This document shows, in pieces, positions 1 to 11,100 of a stretch of 64,000 nt of DNA. The notes under the pieces were generated by a model. It did not search any database. It had not been told where the DNA came from and worked only from the letters and a program-made list of their open reading frames with translations. The stretch is from Gonatopus flavifemur (lineage: Eukaryota > Arthropoda > Insecta > Hymenoptera > Dryinidae). The DNA lies in contig JAFFJZ010000016.1 of NCBI GenBank assembly GCA_018340375.1, positions 3,169,372 to 3,233,371 on the forward strand, given 5' to 3'. The position numbers and the translations under genes are program-made. Each line of letters opens with the position of its first letter. Within the stretch, counting starts at the first letter, position 1.

Positions 1-84
1 CGTCTATTTGAAGAAAGATGAAGAACTTGGCGAGAGTGAATTGGTGGCCATGCACGCTTCATGCACACTGTTTTTTCACCAGGG
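1..84. mobile_element. Right end of a CCCTGGT-group foldback element (left part outside window)
   Basis: An A/T tract followed by CACCAGGG at 77-84 is the inverted form of the CCCTGGTGAAAAAA terminus seen at 19194 and 53341. The partner end must lie to the left of the window. No coding potential is evident. Confidence 0.45.
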
Positions 85-214
85 AGGGTGAATCACTTTG
101 AAATACCCGTTTTCTCACCCGTTCATTGTTCACAAAATTTTCATGTAGTGATGCAGTCTTTTTTCTGAAATAAAAATCATACAAGATTATGTGTGAATCG
201 CATATAAGAGCATG

Positions 215-581
215 TAGGGTGTTATAGATCCGAATGCCATATGCCCGAATGGTCACCCACACAGCACAGTAGTTCAGAAAGAGTTCATGAAGAGTTCAAT
301 TGGGGTTCGAAGAATTCATTTTGTATTCTCGAGAATTCTTCTTGGACATCTGTGCTGTGTGGGCATCTTCCCGAATTATAAATTATAAATCATGGTTTAA
401 ATCAGCTACTGGGTCTTTTGATACGATAGAAAAACCCTATTAATGGTTTATCAACGCTCTTGAATCGTATAAGACATCCGCCAGTTGATTTATATTATAA
501 TTTATAATCCATCATTCGGGCATATGTCCATTCGGGCATGTGGCATTCGGGCCAGCGGACATTCGGGGCTATGACACCCTA
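215..581. mobile_element. MITE with TAGGGTGT ends and TA target site
   Basis: TAGGGTGTTATAG at the left is matched by CTATGACACCCTA at the right. Inside, both arms carry repeats of CATTCGGGCATATG-like sequence in opposite orientation. The outer TA on each side fits a Tc1/mariner-type target duplication. A smaller MITE is nested at 256-363. The termini resemble those of the 1.9-kb element at 48321-50214. Confidence 0.6.
256..363. mobile_element. CAGCAC-group hairpin MITE nested in the 215-581 element
   Basis: CCCACACAGCACAG at the left is the inverse of CTGTGCTGTGTGGG at the right. The body repeats AAGAGTTCATGA / AGAATTC motifs, so the whole 108 bp can fold as an imperfect hairpin. Confidence 0.6.
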
Positions 582-984
582 CCACAGCATATAATTGTCT
601 GCAATTTACTTCATTGCTAATTTGAATAAAAATCTTGATCGAATCCCACACTTTTCGATTACAATATTGTTCAATCAGTTCATTCAGTCCCAGAGATTTA
701 TACTTTTATGCGCCGAGGTTGGAATTCAAACCGAAATTGAGGTTATGAATAACCTGAATTCATCGCAGCAATCTTATCATTATTACGACGAAGAATCGAT
801 TAACCGCTACACTTTTTTGGAATGAACAATGAATCATTAATAATGCTGCCTTTTTAATATGACATGGAGAATGCAGCTTTTCACATTACCATAGAAAATG
901 GATGATATTTTACATTTTCAGATTTTCAATTATCGACGTATGTTGAATGATCAATTTTTTTTCAATTCTATGGGCCAACGGGGC
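582..984. other. Spacer without a supported gene
   Basis: A 76-codon open frame lies at 595-825 (plus), but it has no recognisable domain, starts at a non-ATG codon and shows no flanking splice signals. The rest is AT-rich sequence with nothing distinctive. Confidence 0.4.
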
Positions 985-1700
985 AGCTGTTTGTAGGATT
1001 GAACCCATCGACAATTCTACCTTGTAGGATCCGTTGGTTGTAGAATTGAACCAATCGACAATTCTAACTTGTAGGATCCGTTGGTTGTAGGACTGAACCT
1101 CGCGACATTTTTCACTTGTAGGATCCGTTGGTTGTAGGACTGAACCTCGCGACATTTCTACTTGTAGGATCTACTGGTTGTAGAATTGAACCAATCGACA
1201 ATTCTAACTTGTAGGATCCGTTGGTTGTAGGATTGAACCAATCGACAATTTCAACTTGTAGGATCTTGCAGTTGTAGGACTGAACCCCGCAACATTTTTC
1301 ACTTGTAGGATCAAACAGTTGTACAATTTACTGGTTGTAGAATTGCACCAATCGACAATTTCAACTTGTAGGATCGAACAGTTGTAGAAACAAGCTCTGC
1401 GTTTATCAAAAATATTTCAACTTGTAGGATCCGTTGGTTGTAGGTTTGAACTTCGCGACATTTTTCACTTGTAGGATCAAACAGTTGTAGAATCTACTGG
1501 TTGTAGAAATGCACCAATCGACAATTTCAACTTGTAGGATCGAACAGTTGTAGAAGTAACTGGTTGTAGGATTGAACCAATCGACAATTTTGACTTGTAG
1601 GATGAACCAGTTGTAGGATAATCAGGTTGTAGGATTGAGCCACGTCACATAATGGTTGTAGGATCGGTAAGTTGTAGGATAGTTTAACTTGTAGGAACCG
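985..1700. repeat. Tandem array of a 47-bp unit built on CTTGTAGGAT
   Basis: About 15 degenerate copies of a unit of roughly 47 bp. Each contains ACTTGTAGGATCCGTTGG, then GTTGTAGGA(T/C)TGAACC, then a CGACA(A/T)TT segment. Some copies lose part of the unit toward the right end. The array stops at a GC-rich stretch (GGGCGCCCCC) at 1699-1708. Because adjacent units are near-identical without unique spacers, this is a minisatellite and not a CRISPR array. Short open frames inside it are by-products of the repeat. Confidence 0.85.
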
Positions 1701-2494
1701 GGCGCCCCCTCAAAATTGGACTTGTTAAAATAAGTTTTTTTTATAGACAAGGGTTCGGGCGTTCTGTTTATCGGAAACAAAAAAATCAAACCAAATTTTA
1801 AGCACTGAGGTAAAAACTAGTCTTTGGACTAGAATCATTTAGAAATATTGAAAATTTGATTTTTTTGGCACATTGAACATTTTTCCCATTCTCTGTGTTT
1901 TTTTTTTACTCCCCGTGCGTCTAAACAAAAAACGGTCCAATGAATCTCAATAATCCTAGTGAGGCTTGTGTATTTATGAATATTTAATAAGGTATTAAAA
2001 TTTGAAAGCAATACATCGAATAGTATGAAATATCTTGTCCACCGGTTTAGAAAATCTAGTTTTGAGAAAAACGCGTTTGAAAGTTCCAATACGCTTCAAA
2101 GTATGAAATCTTTCTTCGCCATTCATTAACTATGCCTGGTCCATAGAGGATTCCTCCTCATTCCTCTTAGAGGTCCCTATAAATGTAGCTCACACTGTGT
2201 GTATATTACATGTAGATATGAGTGCACATACGTATTGGAAGGTCCCATGAAATCGACTCGTCACAAAGTGCTCCGAACACCTGGTCTTTTACCTGCTGTA
2301 ACTTTCTAACGGCTTCGAATATCGGAAAATTACTTCACCAGCATACCCCGCGCATGTTGGAGAATCGATTTATGTAAAAAAAAAAGTTTTTCAACCAAGC
2401 ACGCGGGATGATCCCCTCAAACTGCATTTCAAATGCAAATTATGTAATCAAATAAAATGCATTTCAAATTATTTAATTCCATATTGTTTTGCAG
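1701..2494. other. Spacer / possible intron upstream of the 2495 exon
   Basis: AT-rich sequence without a recognisable repeat. An 84-codon minus-strand frame at 1835-2089 has no domain. If 2495-2567 is a terminal exon, this stretch would be its intron. Confidence 0.35.
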
Positions 2495-2567
2495 GGAACA
2501 GTTGAAAGGAATAGAAGCCATGGAAAATGTCGACGAGGATGAAGAAAATCACGAGGAAGAATTATGA
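2495..2567 (+). CDS. Possible terminal exon of an acidic-tailed protein (3' end of gene D)
   Basis: A good acceptor (TTGTTTTGCAG at 2484-2494) precedes one open frame entered in phase 2. It encodes EQLKGIEAMENVDEDEENHE and ends EEL-TGA at 2567. AATAAA overlaps the sequence just after the stop (2568-2573). The acidic C-terminus resembles the tails of genes A and C in this window. No upstream exon of the same gene was found between 1 and 2494, so the rest would lie left of the window or in an unrecognised exon. It could also be chance: 24 codons is short and there is no domain. Confidence 0.35.
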
Positions 2568-2584
2568 ATAAATGTCACGAGTTC

Positions 2585-2608
2585 TATATATATATATATA
2601 TACATATA
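2585..2608. repeat. (TA)n microsatellite
   Basis: About nine TA dinucleotides followed by TACATATAT, just downstream of the possible terminal exon. Confidence 0.8.
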
Positions 2609-2611
2609 TTG

Positions 2612-5024
2612 AAACGTTTTTCATCTTGTTTTATTTTATTTATTGATTGAGAATGAATATCTACTACTAATTAACTTTAGATTTTGATTTTATTTTTCAC
2701 GTTTTACAATTTCATTCGTGGATACGCGTGTAGGGCACGCTAGTTATTCCCAGTCTCCATTTCTACAATTAGATTTAAATTTCGATTAAGTAAATGACTA
2801 TTCAAATTTGACTTGAAGTTACGATAGACAAATTGACTTTAAGTTACAATAGACAAATTGACTCTAAGTCACAATTGACTCTAAGTCACAATAGAGAGGC
2901 TTAGTGAAATTCTTTCAGTAGAAGACTTTTGTCTGAGGCTACTTTGTCAAGCCATGAAGAGGGGGCCAAAACGTCCCCCCCCCCCCTAACTATTCAAAGC
3001 AGATACAGCATACACAAGCACCTCTCACCACACTCCAGCCATGAAAACTGAAATAAGCTTTCCGATCCGCGTGACTGTTGTGTCATGTGAAACCCTCGCT
3101 TTGCCTCTTGTACCCACGACTTGGGAAGGCCATGAGAGTCAAGATCGAATGAATTTGCGATTTTTCGAAACAATCATCAACGTTAAAAATTGATATTATT
3201 CAATAGTTGATACGTTATTCGCCCAACAAACGCAATGACTAAATCTTGTCAAAAAATGTTGCATAAGGCGTCTTTGAGATATCTATTACATATCTGAAAG
3301 ACGTCTTATGCAACATTATTCGTCAAGCTTCAGACGTTGTGTTTGTTGGGCAATATTGCGTGTATGTGATTTAAATACTTTTTCTAATACAACGGGCCCT
3401 TTGAAATAAAAATTTTCTATTCAAGCGGAGTGTATGTATACTTTTGTATGAGGAAGATGTCTGTGAAAAGACGTATGTATGTACTTACTTTTGTTTTCTT
3501 GTCAGTTTAATAATATCCAATAGTGTATCAGATAGAAATATACAGATTGAAACTTTTTTGAAGTGTTAACTTTCTTGAGGTCTTTTTTCATTCAACGATT
3601 CTAAATGAAGAAGCATTATCAAATTCTTACACGCAAGAGTTCTCGACCTCGTCATATAATTCTCGGATTTTGTATAGTCTCGTTTTTCTTGGACACATTC
3701 TTACATCCATATTTATGACGTTCAATATATATGTGTGGGGATGAAATGGCATACGAATTGATTGAATTTCATTATTATTTTATATTCATATCAGAATGTT
3801 TACACGATCATTAGAGAATTTTCTGGATGCAAAAATTATAAGACGTACAGAAAGTCCTTGCATGAGCATATAACTTTTTATTGAAGAGTGCAACGTTTTG
3901 TCCAGAGGAATTAAAAAATGGCCAAAGAATGTACGACTTTGATTCATGAGTTGCAGTCATTAAATGCGACAAATTGAAAAAAAAAATTGAAAGGAATCAA
4001 AAAAAGTTACAAACAGAGTATGGGATGCATCATATTCCAAATAACACTTGCAGCAACCTAAATTCTTTTGTAAATTTTTTCAAGAAAATATCTAAGCTTT
4101 AGTGTACGTGAATGGATTATATCGGAATATGCAAAGGAAATCTGTATGGTAAAAGTGAATCATGAACAATTGTTTCCTTTTAACGATCTTGTAGTTGGGT
4201 AACAAAGTCAAGTTTGAAGCAAAATTACCTGAGATATAATTGTCATATGTACTGATTAAAGGATCAATTTCGGTTTACTCTTTCTCCATAACTTAAATTT
4301 TTCAAACATTGAGAAGAAATGACAAGGAGGATGGATCTTTTCATTATATTTTCAAAGTAATTTTTTGAAGAGTAGTTCTGAATATTTATGAGTAAAAATA
4401 CATCAGTACTACATGTCTTGAATTTATTCAACTTTATAACTTAGTAATTGGTACAACAATCATCATCGTATAATGCTCTCCTCCAAATAATGCGATCATC
4501 TCCAAGAATTAGGACACTAAGAGAATAGTATTGTGCCAAATTTCACATAATTCAGAATCTTTTGGAAACAAATATTCAATTCATAATTTTTTCATTGGGC
4601 ATAAAATATTCAATAAATATATAATGATCATATGACATAATCGTCCTTCTTCAACATAATAGTCACGTAAAAATCATACGATCACGTGAACGGAAAGTCC
4701 GTAACCGGCAAGTATTTTCTAGATTAATTGTAAGATGGTAAGTGGAAGTTTATAATAAAGATCAAATTTGCTTGAAGTTGATTAATATCCTCGGTACAAG
4801 TTTTCCGAACATTATTCAAATATATATTATGACGGTTACTCAAGAGTAAAATGCGTGACTGTCAATTAATTGATTGATTATTCTTTATTGCTTCTCACAG
4901 ATGTGCCTCACGTGATTTGTTTGAAAAATACATTTGGTAAATAAAAGTAATTTTGTGAATTCCTAAGCACACAGATTATCTAAACGTTTGTCGTACGAGC
5001 AGAATTCCAAAATTTAGGTGGTCA
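2612..5024. other. Long AT-rich spacer with no gene seen
   Basis: Contains a poly-C run of about 14 at 2973-2986, three short direct repeats of a TTGACTTTAAGTTACAATAGA-like unit near 2808-2895, and the hairpin MITE at 3221-3351. Otherwise no open frame above about 60 codons, no splice-bounded exon and no recognised repeat. Confidence 0.5.
3221..3351. mobile_element. Hairpin MITE with GCCCAACAAAC ends
   Basis: GCCCAACAAACGCAA at the left is inverted as GTTTGTTGGGC at the right. Inner arms pair GTTGCATAAGGCGTCTTTGA with AAAGACGTCTTATGCAAC. The 131-bp element folds almost end to end. It shares ends and an AGACxTCTT-type body with the hairpin at 48630-48801. Confidence 0.7.
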
Positions 5025-5495
5025 ACATAATTTCTATTCGAAATCAGATTCATGTACTATTTGATTTAAGAAATTTTTTTAAATTAAATAGGATGAAAAA
5101 ATAATTCTCAAGAGAAATTGAGCTCAATCTTTTTGCCCTGTATGATAGGACTGCTGACTGTGTTGAAGAATCATGTAGAAAGTAAGACGATAACTGAAGT
5201 ATTCTTCATTTACACCATATCAATTCCCAAGGAAACAAATTATTTCAACCCCTGTCATACTGAGCAAAAACCCAAATCTGGATGGTTGATTCAATTTTTG
5301 TTCGATACAGGATTCTTGAACCATTCGATTCAAGATATTTCCCTCAATTGAATAAGGTGGAAAAATAATTCTTAAGAAAAATTGAGTTGATCCCCTTTTT
5401 GTCCTGCACGATGGAACTACTCACTGTGTTGAAGGATGATGATGTAGAAAGGGAGACGATGACTAAAATATTCTTCATTTGCACTATACGTAACA
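5025..5495. repeat. Diverged direct duplication, period about 270 bp
   Basis: The segment around 5084-5215 (AAATTGAGCTCAATC...GTTGAAGAATCATGTAGAAAG) recurs at about 5374-5482 with scattered differences and a 3-bp ATG insertion. The flanking A/T-rich GGA(T/G)GAAAAATAATTCT is also duplicated. No terminal repeats are visible. The 77-codon frame at 5118-5351 spans the junction and has no recognisable domain. Confidence 0.6.
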
Positions 5496-6059
5496 ATGAA
5501 GTGTGTTGATACGGTTAATGAAAAGCTTCAATTACTTAAATATAGACTTAAGGTTTGTACTTTCCTTATATATTTGATCGTTCAAAGTATCTTATTGATG
5601 ATTCCAAAATAACATGCCATTAGAATCACAAAAATAATATGTATGAGATATAAGATATTTTCATGTTCATATAAGAATTCATCTGTTCTTTTGATATGAT
5701 ACATGGAATTCAACGGAATTTATTATACGATTTAACATTGGAATTTTATTTGAATATGAGTAAAGTGAACTCCAAACAGAATTATAAGGAAATGTTGACA
5801 ATTCCACAATCCTAACCTCTAAATGAAAGAATGAAACTCACTACACTACTTTCACTTTTAGTACAATTTCAATATTTTTCATATGATTTGGAATGATTAA
5901 TAATCGATTCATGCGTATGATTAAGTTCATTAATTGGGATTCTACGTTTCAATTAACCAAACTGATGAAATATGTCAATATGCAATATTAAAATTCATCT
6001 GCACATATGACATGTCTTGAGAACCATTCCGCAAGTTTCATATCAAAATCCCCAAAGAT

Positions 6060-6290
6060 TGTTGATAAGAGGTCAATGAGAGGTGTTTGGAACGTTTCGG
6101 GCGGAATATACCAAATATGTTCTACTGGAATATATTTGGTACTAACCCGGACATTCGCATGTCCCCGGTATATCCATGGGACGTTTTCTGGACATCCCGG
6201 AATGTTTTAAAAACATTCCAATGTTCCATAGCACGTTCCAAGTACGTCCCTAATACCTCCCGGTGCTGTATGGGTAGCGTAAAGTCGCGG
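6060..6290. mobile_element. CAGCAC-group element, right end clear
   Basis: The right end reads CGGTGCTGTATGGGTAG (6269-6285). The body repeats GGAACGTT / GGAATGTT and GGACATCCC in both orientations, so it folds back on itself. The left end is diverged. The several short open frames here on both strands come from the palindromic structure. Confidence 0.5.
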
Positions 6291-6365
6291 AAGTGAATTG
6301 ATTTACAGTATACGTAAACACTTTTCAAAATTTCATTTCCGATTTTTCATAAGTGAACGGAAGCA

Positions 6366-6573
6366 CACGGGGAAAAATGAACTGTTAATTTTACCAGAAT
6401 TCCGGTTACTATATGGACAGCAAGGAATATCTGTGACTTTTACTGGAATTCTTGTTAAGTTTACCGGAGCCCTTGTTAAATTTGCCGGAGACTTGATTCA
6501 TTTAACTAGAATTCCGGTTAAAATAGCAGTAATTCTTGCTGTCCATATATTAACCGGAGTATTTTTTTCCGTG
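6366..6573. mobile_element. MITE with CACGGGGAAAAA ends
   Basis: CACGGGGAAAAA at 6366 is inverted as ATTTTTTTCCGTG at 6561-6573. The arms pair TATATGGACAGCAAG with CTTGCTGTCCATATA. The middle has iterations of TTTACCGGA / AATTCCGGTTA. It belongs with the CAC-G-A(n) MITEs at 22154 and 63213. Confidence 0.65.
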
Positions 6574-6577
6574 CAGA

Positions 6578-6943
6578 TTGGAACCTAAAATGTTCCCAAG
6601 TGATAGGAAGACATTATGTGCACAGCATTCATAACCGTTCCTAAATTTATGGGTTCGCAAATAGAGTGGAAGTATACGGAAACAGTTTTTTTACTTCCAC
6701 ACGGAAATAAACGGAATCACAGTATAATCCAAATAATACCTAAGTAAACCCAGCAAAAGATTTTGAATAGAAAAGAATTGCAAGGAATAGAAAATTCCTT
6801 ATTCTTTTCAATTCCTTTGAATTCGAATTTTGAATCCATTTAAGGGAATAGAATTGAATTCATTTTTCTGAATCTTAATTCCGAATTAAGAATACAATAG
6901 GATTTTTGATTTCATGAAATGAATCCGAAATATAAATGTATAT

Positions 6944-6977
<34 letters not shown>

Positions 6978-7813
6978 GTATATGAGTGAATTGAAATTGT
7001 GGGAAAAAGAAAATAGAATCCCCAACAATATGAAGGTTATTTTAGATTTATAAAAATTGTAAGAATCTTTTAAGCGCACAAAATTCTCGAAACGCTTTAA
7101 AAATGTCCTAGTGCTGCCTAAGATATGATCCCTTAAAAAATTAGTGCTTGGGGTATATTCTACATGGTTGTAATGTATATAAAGTTTTTATTCGGTGTGA
7201 AATCCCCAAACATCAACTTACATAGAACATATAAGGAACAAAAGATTATGCGAAGTGCACATATGGAATACGGAAGGAACCATCGGTATTACGCCATAAT
7301 AATTCTCATAAATTCAATTACCATCAGTATCAAATAAGAAGGTTGGGAATAATATAAATAATTACCATAGTATTTCTTTATTATTATAATTTATAATTTC
7401 TTCTCATTATTATTTTTAGTATGAAATTCAAAAAGAGTTCATAATTAATTCATCATTACCTCTTTTCGAACTGTTATACTATCTGAGAAAATATATTAGT
7501 ATCGAACAATATATATTATCAATCTAGACTAGCAAAAACAAAAAAGTGTGTGCACATAACATCTATCATTTTGAATAAATTCAAAAATTATCATTTTCTA
7601 CAATATTTGAAGTAAAAAGAATACCAAAACTCATGGCCCTGTTTATTTAATAAATTGATAAATTCTTTGAAAAAATATTAACTTTCGGTAATTATTCTCT
7701 GAATTTTTGTAATAAAATGTAAATGAAATCTTCAAAGTTGAACAAAATCTAATAAATGAATATAACGTCAATTACGCATTGTAAAATCAATAACATGTGA
7801 TATACTGAATCAG
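6578..7813. other. AT-rich spacer downstream of gene A
   Basis: Includes a GAATTGAATAGGAATT-rich stretch at 6745-6900 that resembles part of 35400-35610, and the CA/TA microsatellite. On the minus strand, TTTATTAAATAAACAG near 7655-7640 supplies an AATAAA about 165 nt past the gene A stop. Nothing else was recognised. Confidence 0.4.
6944..6977. repeat. (CA)n-(TA)n compound microsatellite
   Basis: Six CA dinucleotides run into about ten TA dinucleotides. Confidence 0.85.
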
Positions 7814-8142
7814 CTAATTAAAATTTAAATCTTCAATACTTGTAACAGGACAATATCCTTCAAATAAGATATTTTCATGTTCACTCTCTTCATTTTTTTC
7901 ATCTTGATTCTTTTTATCCTCTGCATTTTCACTCTTTTCATATTCTCCCTCTTCACTCTTCCCATCTTCTTCCTCTTCATTCTCTTCATCTTCTTCATTT
8001 TCTTCACCTCCTTCACTATCAATTAAAGAATTATTTTCATTCGTAGATTTACTTACATTTTGATTATCTTGATTATTTTTATTAGTTTGATTATCATCAA
8101 TACAATTTTCATCTCCTGTTTCATTCTGAATGAGTTCTGGCC
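7814..8142 (-). CDS. Gene A last exon: acidic tail
   Basis: Acceptor TTATGTTTATAG (8154-8143) and phase 1 entry. About 109 residues dominated by E, D, N, K and S, including GGEENEEDEENEEEEDGKSE, ending SIEDLNFN-TAG. The overlapping basic frame at 7825-8022 is a shadow of this repeat-like composition. Confidence 0.6.
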
Positions 8143-11100
8143 CTATAAACATAAGTATATTCCTCAAATACGCACATTCATTTATATTATAATTTGTTTT
8201 TCAAAATAAAATACTTGAAATATAAAATTGTTTATTAATTATACATACTGTCACGTCTTATTACCGCAATTTCTTTTGCTAAATACCTCCTGGTATCATC
8301 AGCCATTTCGTCAGCTTCTGCTCTACTCTTTCTTTTATCCCGCATCAACCAATGCATGAAAATCGCTGGAACATGAATTTTAAATATAAGTTGCTGATCT
8401 CTAAAATAAACGAAGAGAAAATGTATTCATTACGTAAACCTCTCTCTGTAGAATATTTTTGTTAAAAAGAGTTGAGGAATTCAGAAACGGATAGAAACAG
8501 AATTACTAATTTCAGAAATTTTCTGAGTATACATACATTTAATTGCCAAAACTTTTGTTGGGTCTAACTTGGCTCTTTTGATTTTTCCCTCTTTTTTTCG
8601 ATTACTCCCAAAGCCAGTAATGCTGCTGTTAGCAAGTACGTGCTCCCCAAAAAGTACTAGGGCCATTGCACTTACAAATGTACCTGGCGACGTGGCTTGA
8701 CATTTTACTAATGCATATGTATCTAATGGCAACCAAACATCTTCTCCAATATGTATTGACTTCTGCAAAATTAAAATATTACATCATTCAGAATTCAAAT
8801 GGAATTCAAAAAATACATAGACATGCTGTTTATAAGTCTACATATTTTTGGTGTGTATATCTCTGTATAGAGCGTTTTACTGTAGATGAAAGACATCTTA
8901 AAAATCCATGTTGGATGTAGAGGTATACGAATAGTTCGGAATCGAATGTGCATGGATTCGATTTGTTTCGTAACCGAACATCAAGCATTCGCTTTCAAAC
9001 TATTCATAAATTTCGAATTAGGAGAAGTAATATAGAAAAGGATGTATACAATGTTATCTGGATATAGCGCCTATTTTGAATGTATTGTATAATATTTAGT
9101 TTGATCCGATTCGAATTAATTGAATTCGATTCAGTTCGATTCGATATCAGTTTTTTCGAATTCGAGAAATTTATGAAGAATTAGACTCGATTCGTTGACT
9201 AGAAGTAAGATTCGTACACCTCTGGTTGGTTGCAAAAATACAGCAGTATACATTCGAAAACATTGAATTTCAATTTGATTATTTACATGTGAGAATTCCA
9301 CAATTTATCCTGAAATCTGAATGTGAAGAATATTTCAGATTTTACATAATTCTGAACCGAATTTTTTAATGATAATAGCCGGACCGGGGGAAAAAACAAG
9401 GTGGAAAACCACGTTGAAGACAACGTTGGAAACAACGATGAAACAACGTTGAAACAACGTTGTTTAAGATATAAAGATTAAGGCCCCATCCTCAAACAGT
9501 GAAAAACGACGTAGTTTTCTATGTTGAAAACAACGTTGTCTCAATGTATCATGAAAATCGTTTTTTAATAAATGCCTGATACTTGAATCCACTCCCTAGC
9601 AAATTCAATGATACCGAAAACATACCAAAATCATAACACGGGTTTTAGTATATTTGTAAAATTTTTATACTGAAAACATACCGTCACTGAAATTGTACTC
9701 AATTCATACTGATAGAATACCAAAGTTTGGTATAGATTTGGTATGATTTTGGTAATAAAATTAAACGAAAATTCTCCTACAATAAGGATTTTGATAAGAT
9801 ACAACAGGATATGCTTCACTTGAAAAAAAAAGATGTGAAATCAATATGAGCTGCCAAGTACATTCGGTTATTCAAATGGTATGTAAACGATTGCTTGTAT
9901 ATTGTAACTTCAGTTTGTTTAAATTGTATTCAAAGCGATTTATGATTGTATTGAATTAACAATATATAGTGAGGTGAAACAAAAATTAGATTCAACCATT
10001 TGACATACTAGAAACAACTCTGACCTATTTGAAACTCAACGTGTTGATCGTTTCTAATATGTTTTGAAATTATTCACATACCAGAAACAGCGCTAAGTTA
10101 TTCCAAACCAAACGCGTTAGTCGTTCCAAATAGGATTTGAAATCCACGTCAATGCGGAACACTTGGCGCGGCCGATGAAGATTTTATTATCCAACGTTTT
10201 GATCACATACTTTCAACAGAATTGTTTGAATACACTTGAGGCTCAAAACTCACGTAATCGGCCGCGCCAAGTGTTCCGCATTGACGTGGATTTCAAAATC
10301 TATTTGGAACGACTAACGCGTTTGGTTTGGAATAACTTAGCGCTGTTTCTGGTATGTGAAAAATTTCAAAACATATTGGAAACGATGAACACGTTGAGTT
10401 TCAAATAGGTCAGAGTTGTTTCTAGTATGTCAAATGGTTGAACCTAATTTTTGTTCCACCTCACTATATATTGTTAATTCAATACAATCATAAATCGCTT
10501 TGAATACAATTTAAACAAACTGAAGTTACAATATACAAGAAATCGTTCACATACCATTTGAATAACCGAATGTACTTGGCAGCTCATATTGATTTCACAT
10601 CTTTTTTTTTCAAGTGAAGCATATCCTGTTGTATCTTATCGAAATTCTTATTGTAGGAGAATTTTCGTTTGAATGTATTTTTAGATTTTTTTTAGGATTG
10701 ACCGCATTTTCATGTACTTGGCGTGATTCTTTTAATTTTTTGAAGTTTTTTTATTGGGATTTCACTTCTTTTTCTGGATGTGTCCTTAACTGAACATAAA
10801 TAAAATTCGAATGCTCATGTATAATTGATTAGCGATCGTAGCGATGAAGAAAATGTCCTCAGATCATTTGTGATATGAAAAACTCACTTGGGTTTCCATC
10901 AGTCATCTCATCATTGGACAGCAATAGATAATTGACATGAAGAATGAAGAACAGGAGGAAAGAAAAGTGAATTCCCATCAATCAATACATATGTGCAGGA
11001 TTCCGAAAAGTAAATATTAATTGACCGATAAGTTGGCGCTCAAAGCAGCCCACGATTTTGTTTTAAACATGTATTGTGCAAGAATTCCCATTGTTTCTAA

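Noticed and set aside
985..1700. Regular repeats resembling a CRISPR array
   Set aside because: Adjacent units are homologous throughout with no unique spacers, and all other evidence is eukaryotic.
7825..8022. Lys/Met-rich 65-codon minus-strand frame
   Set aside because: Frame shadow of the acidic last exon of gene A.
10163..10408. 81-codon open frame in the hairpin
   Set aside because: Crosses the loop and one arm of the 412-bp-arm palindrome and has no domain or splice signals.
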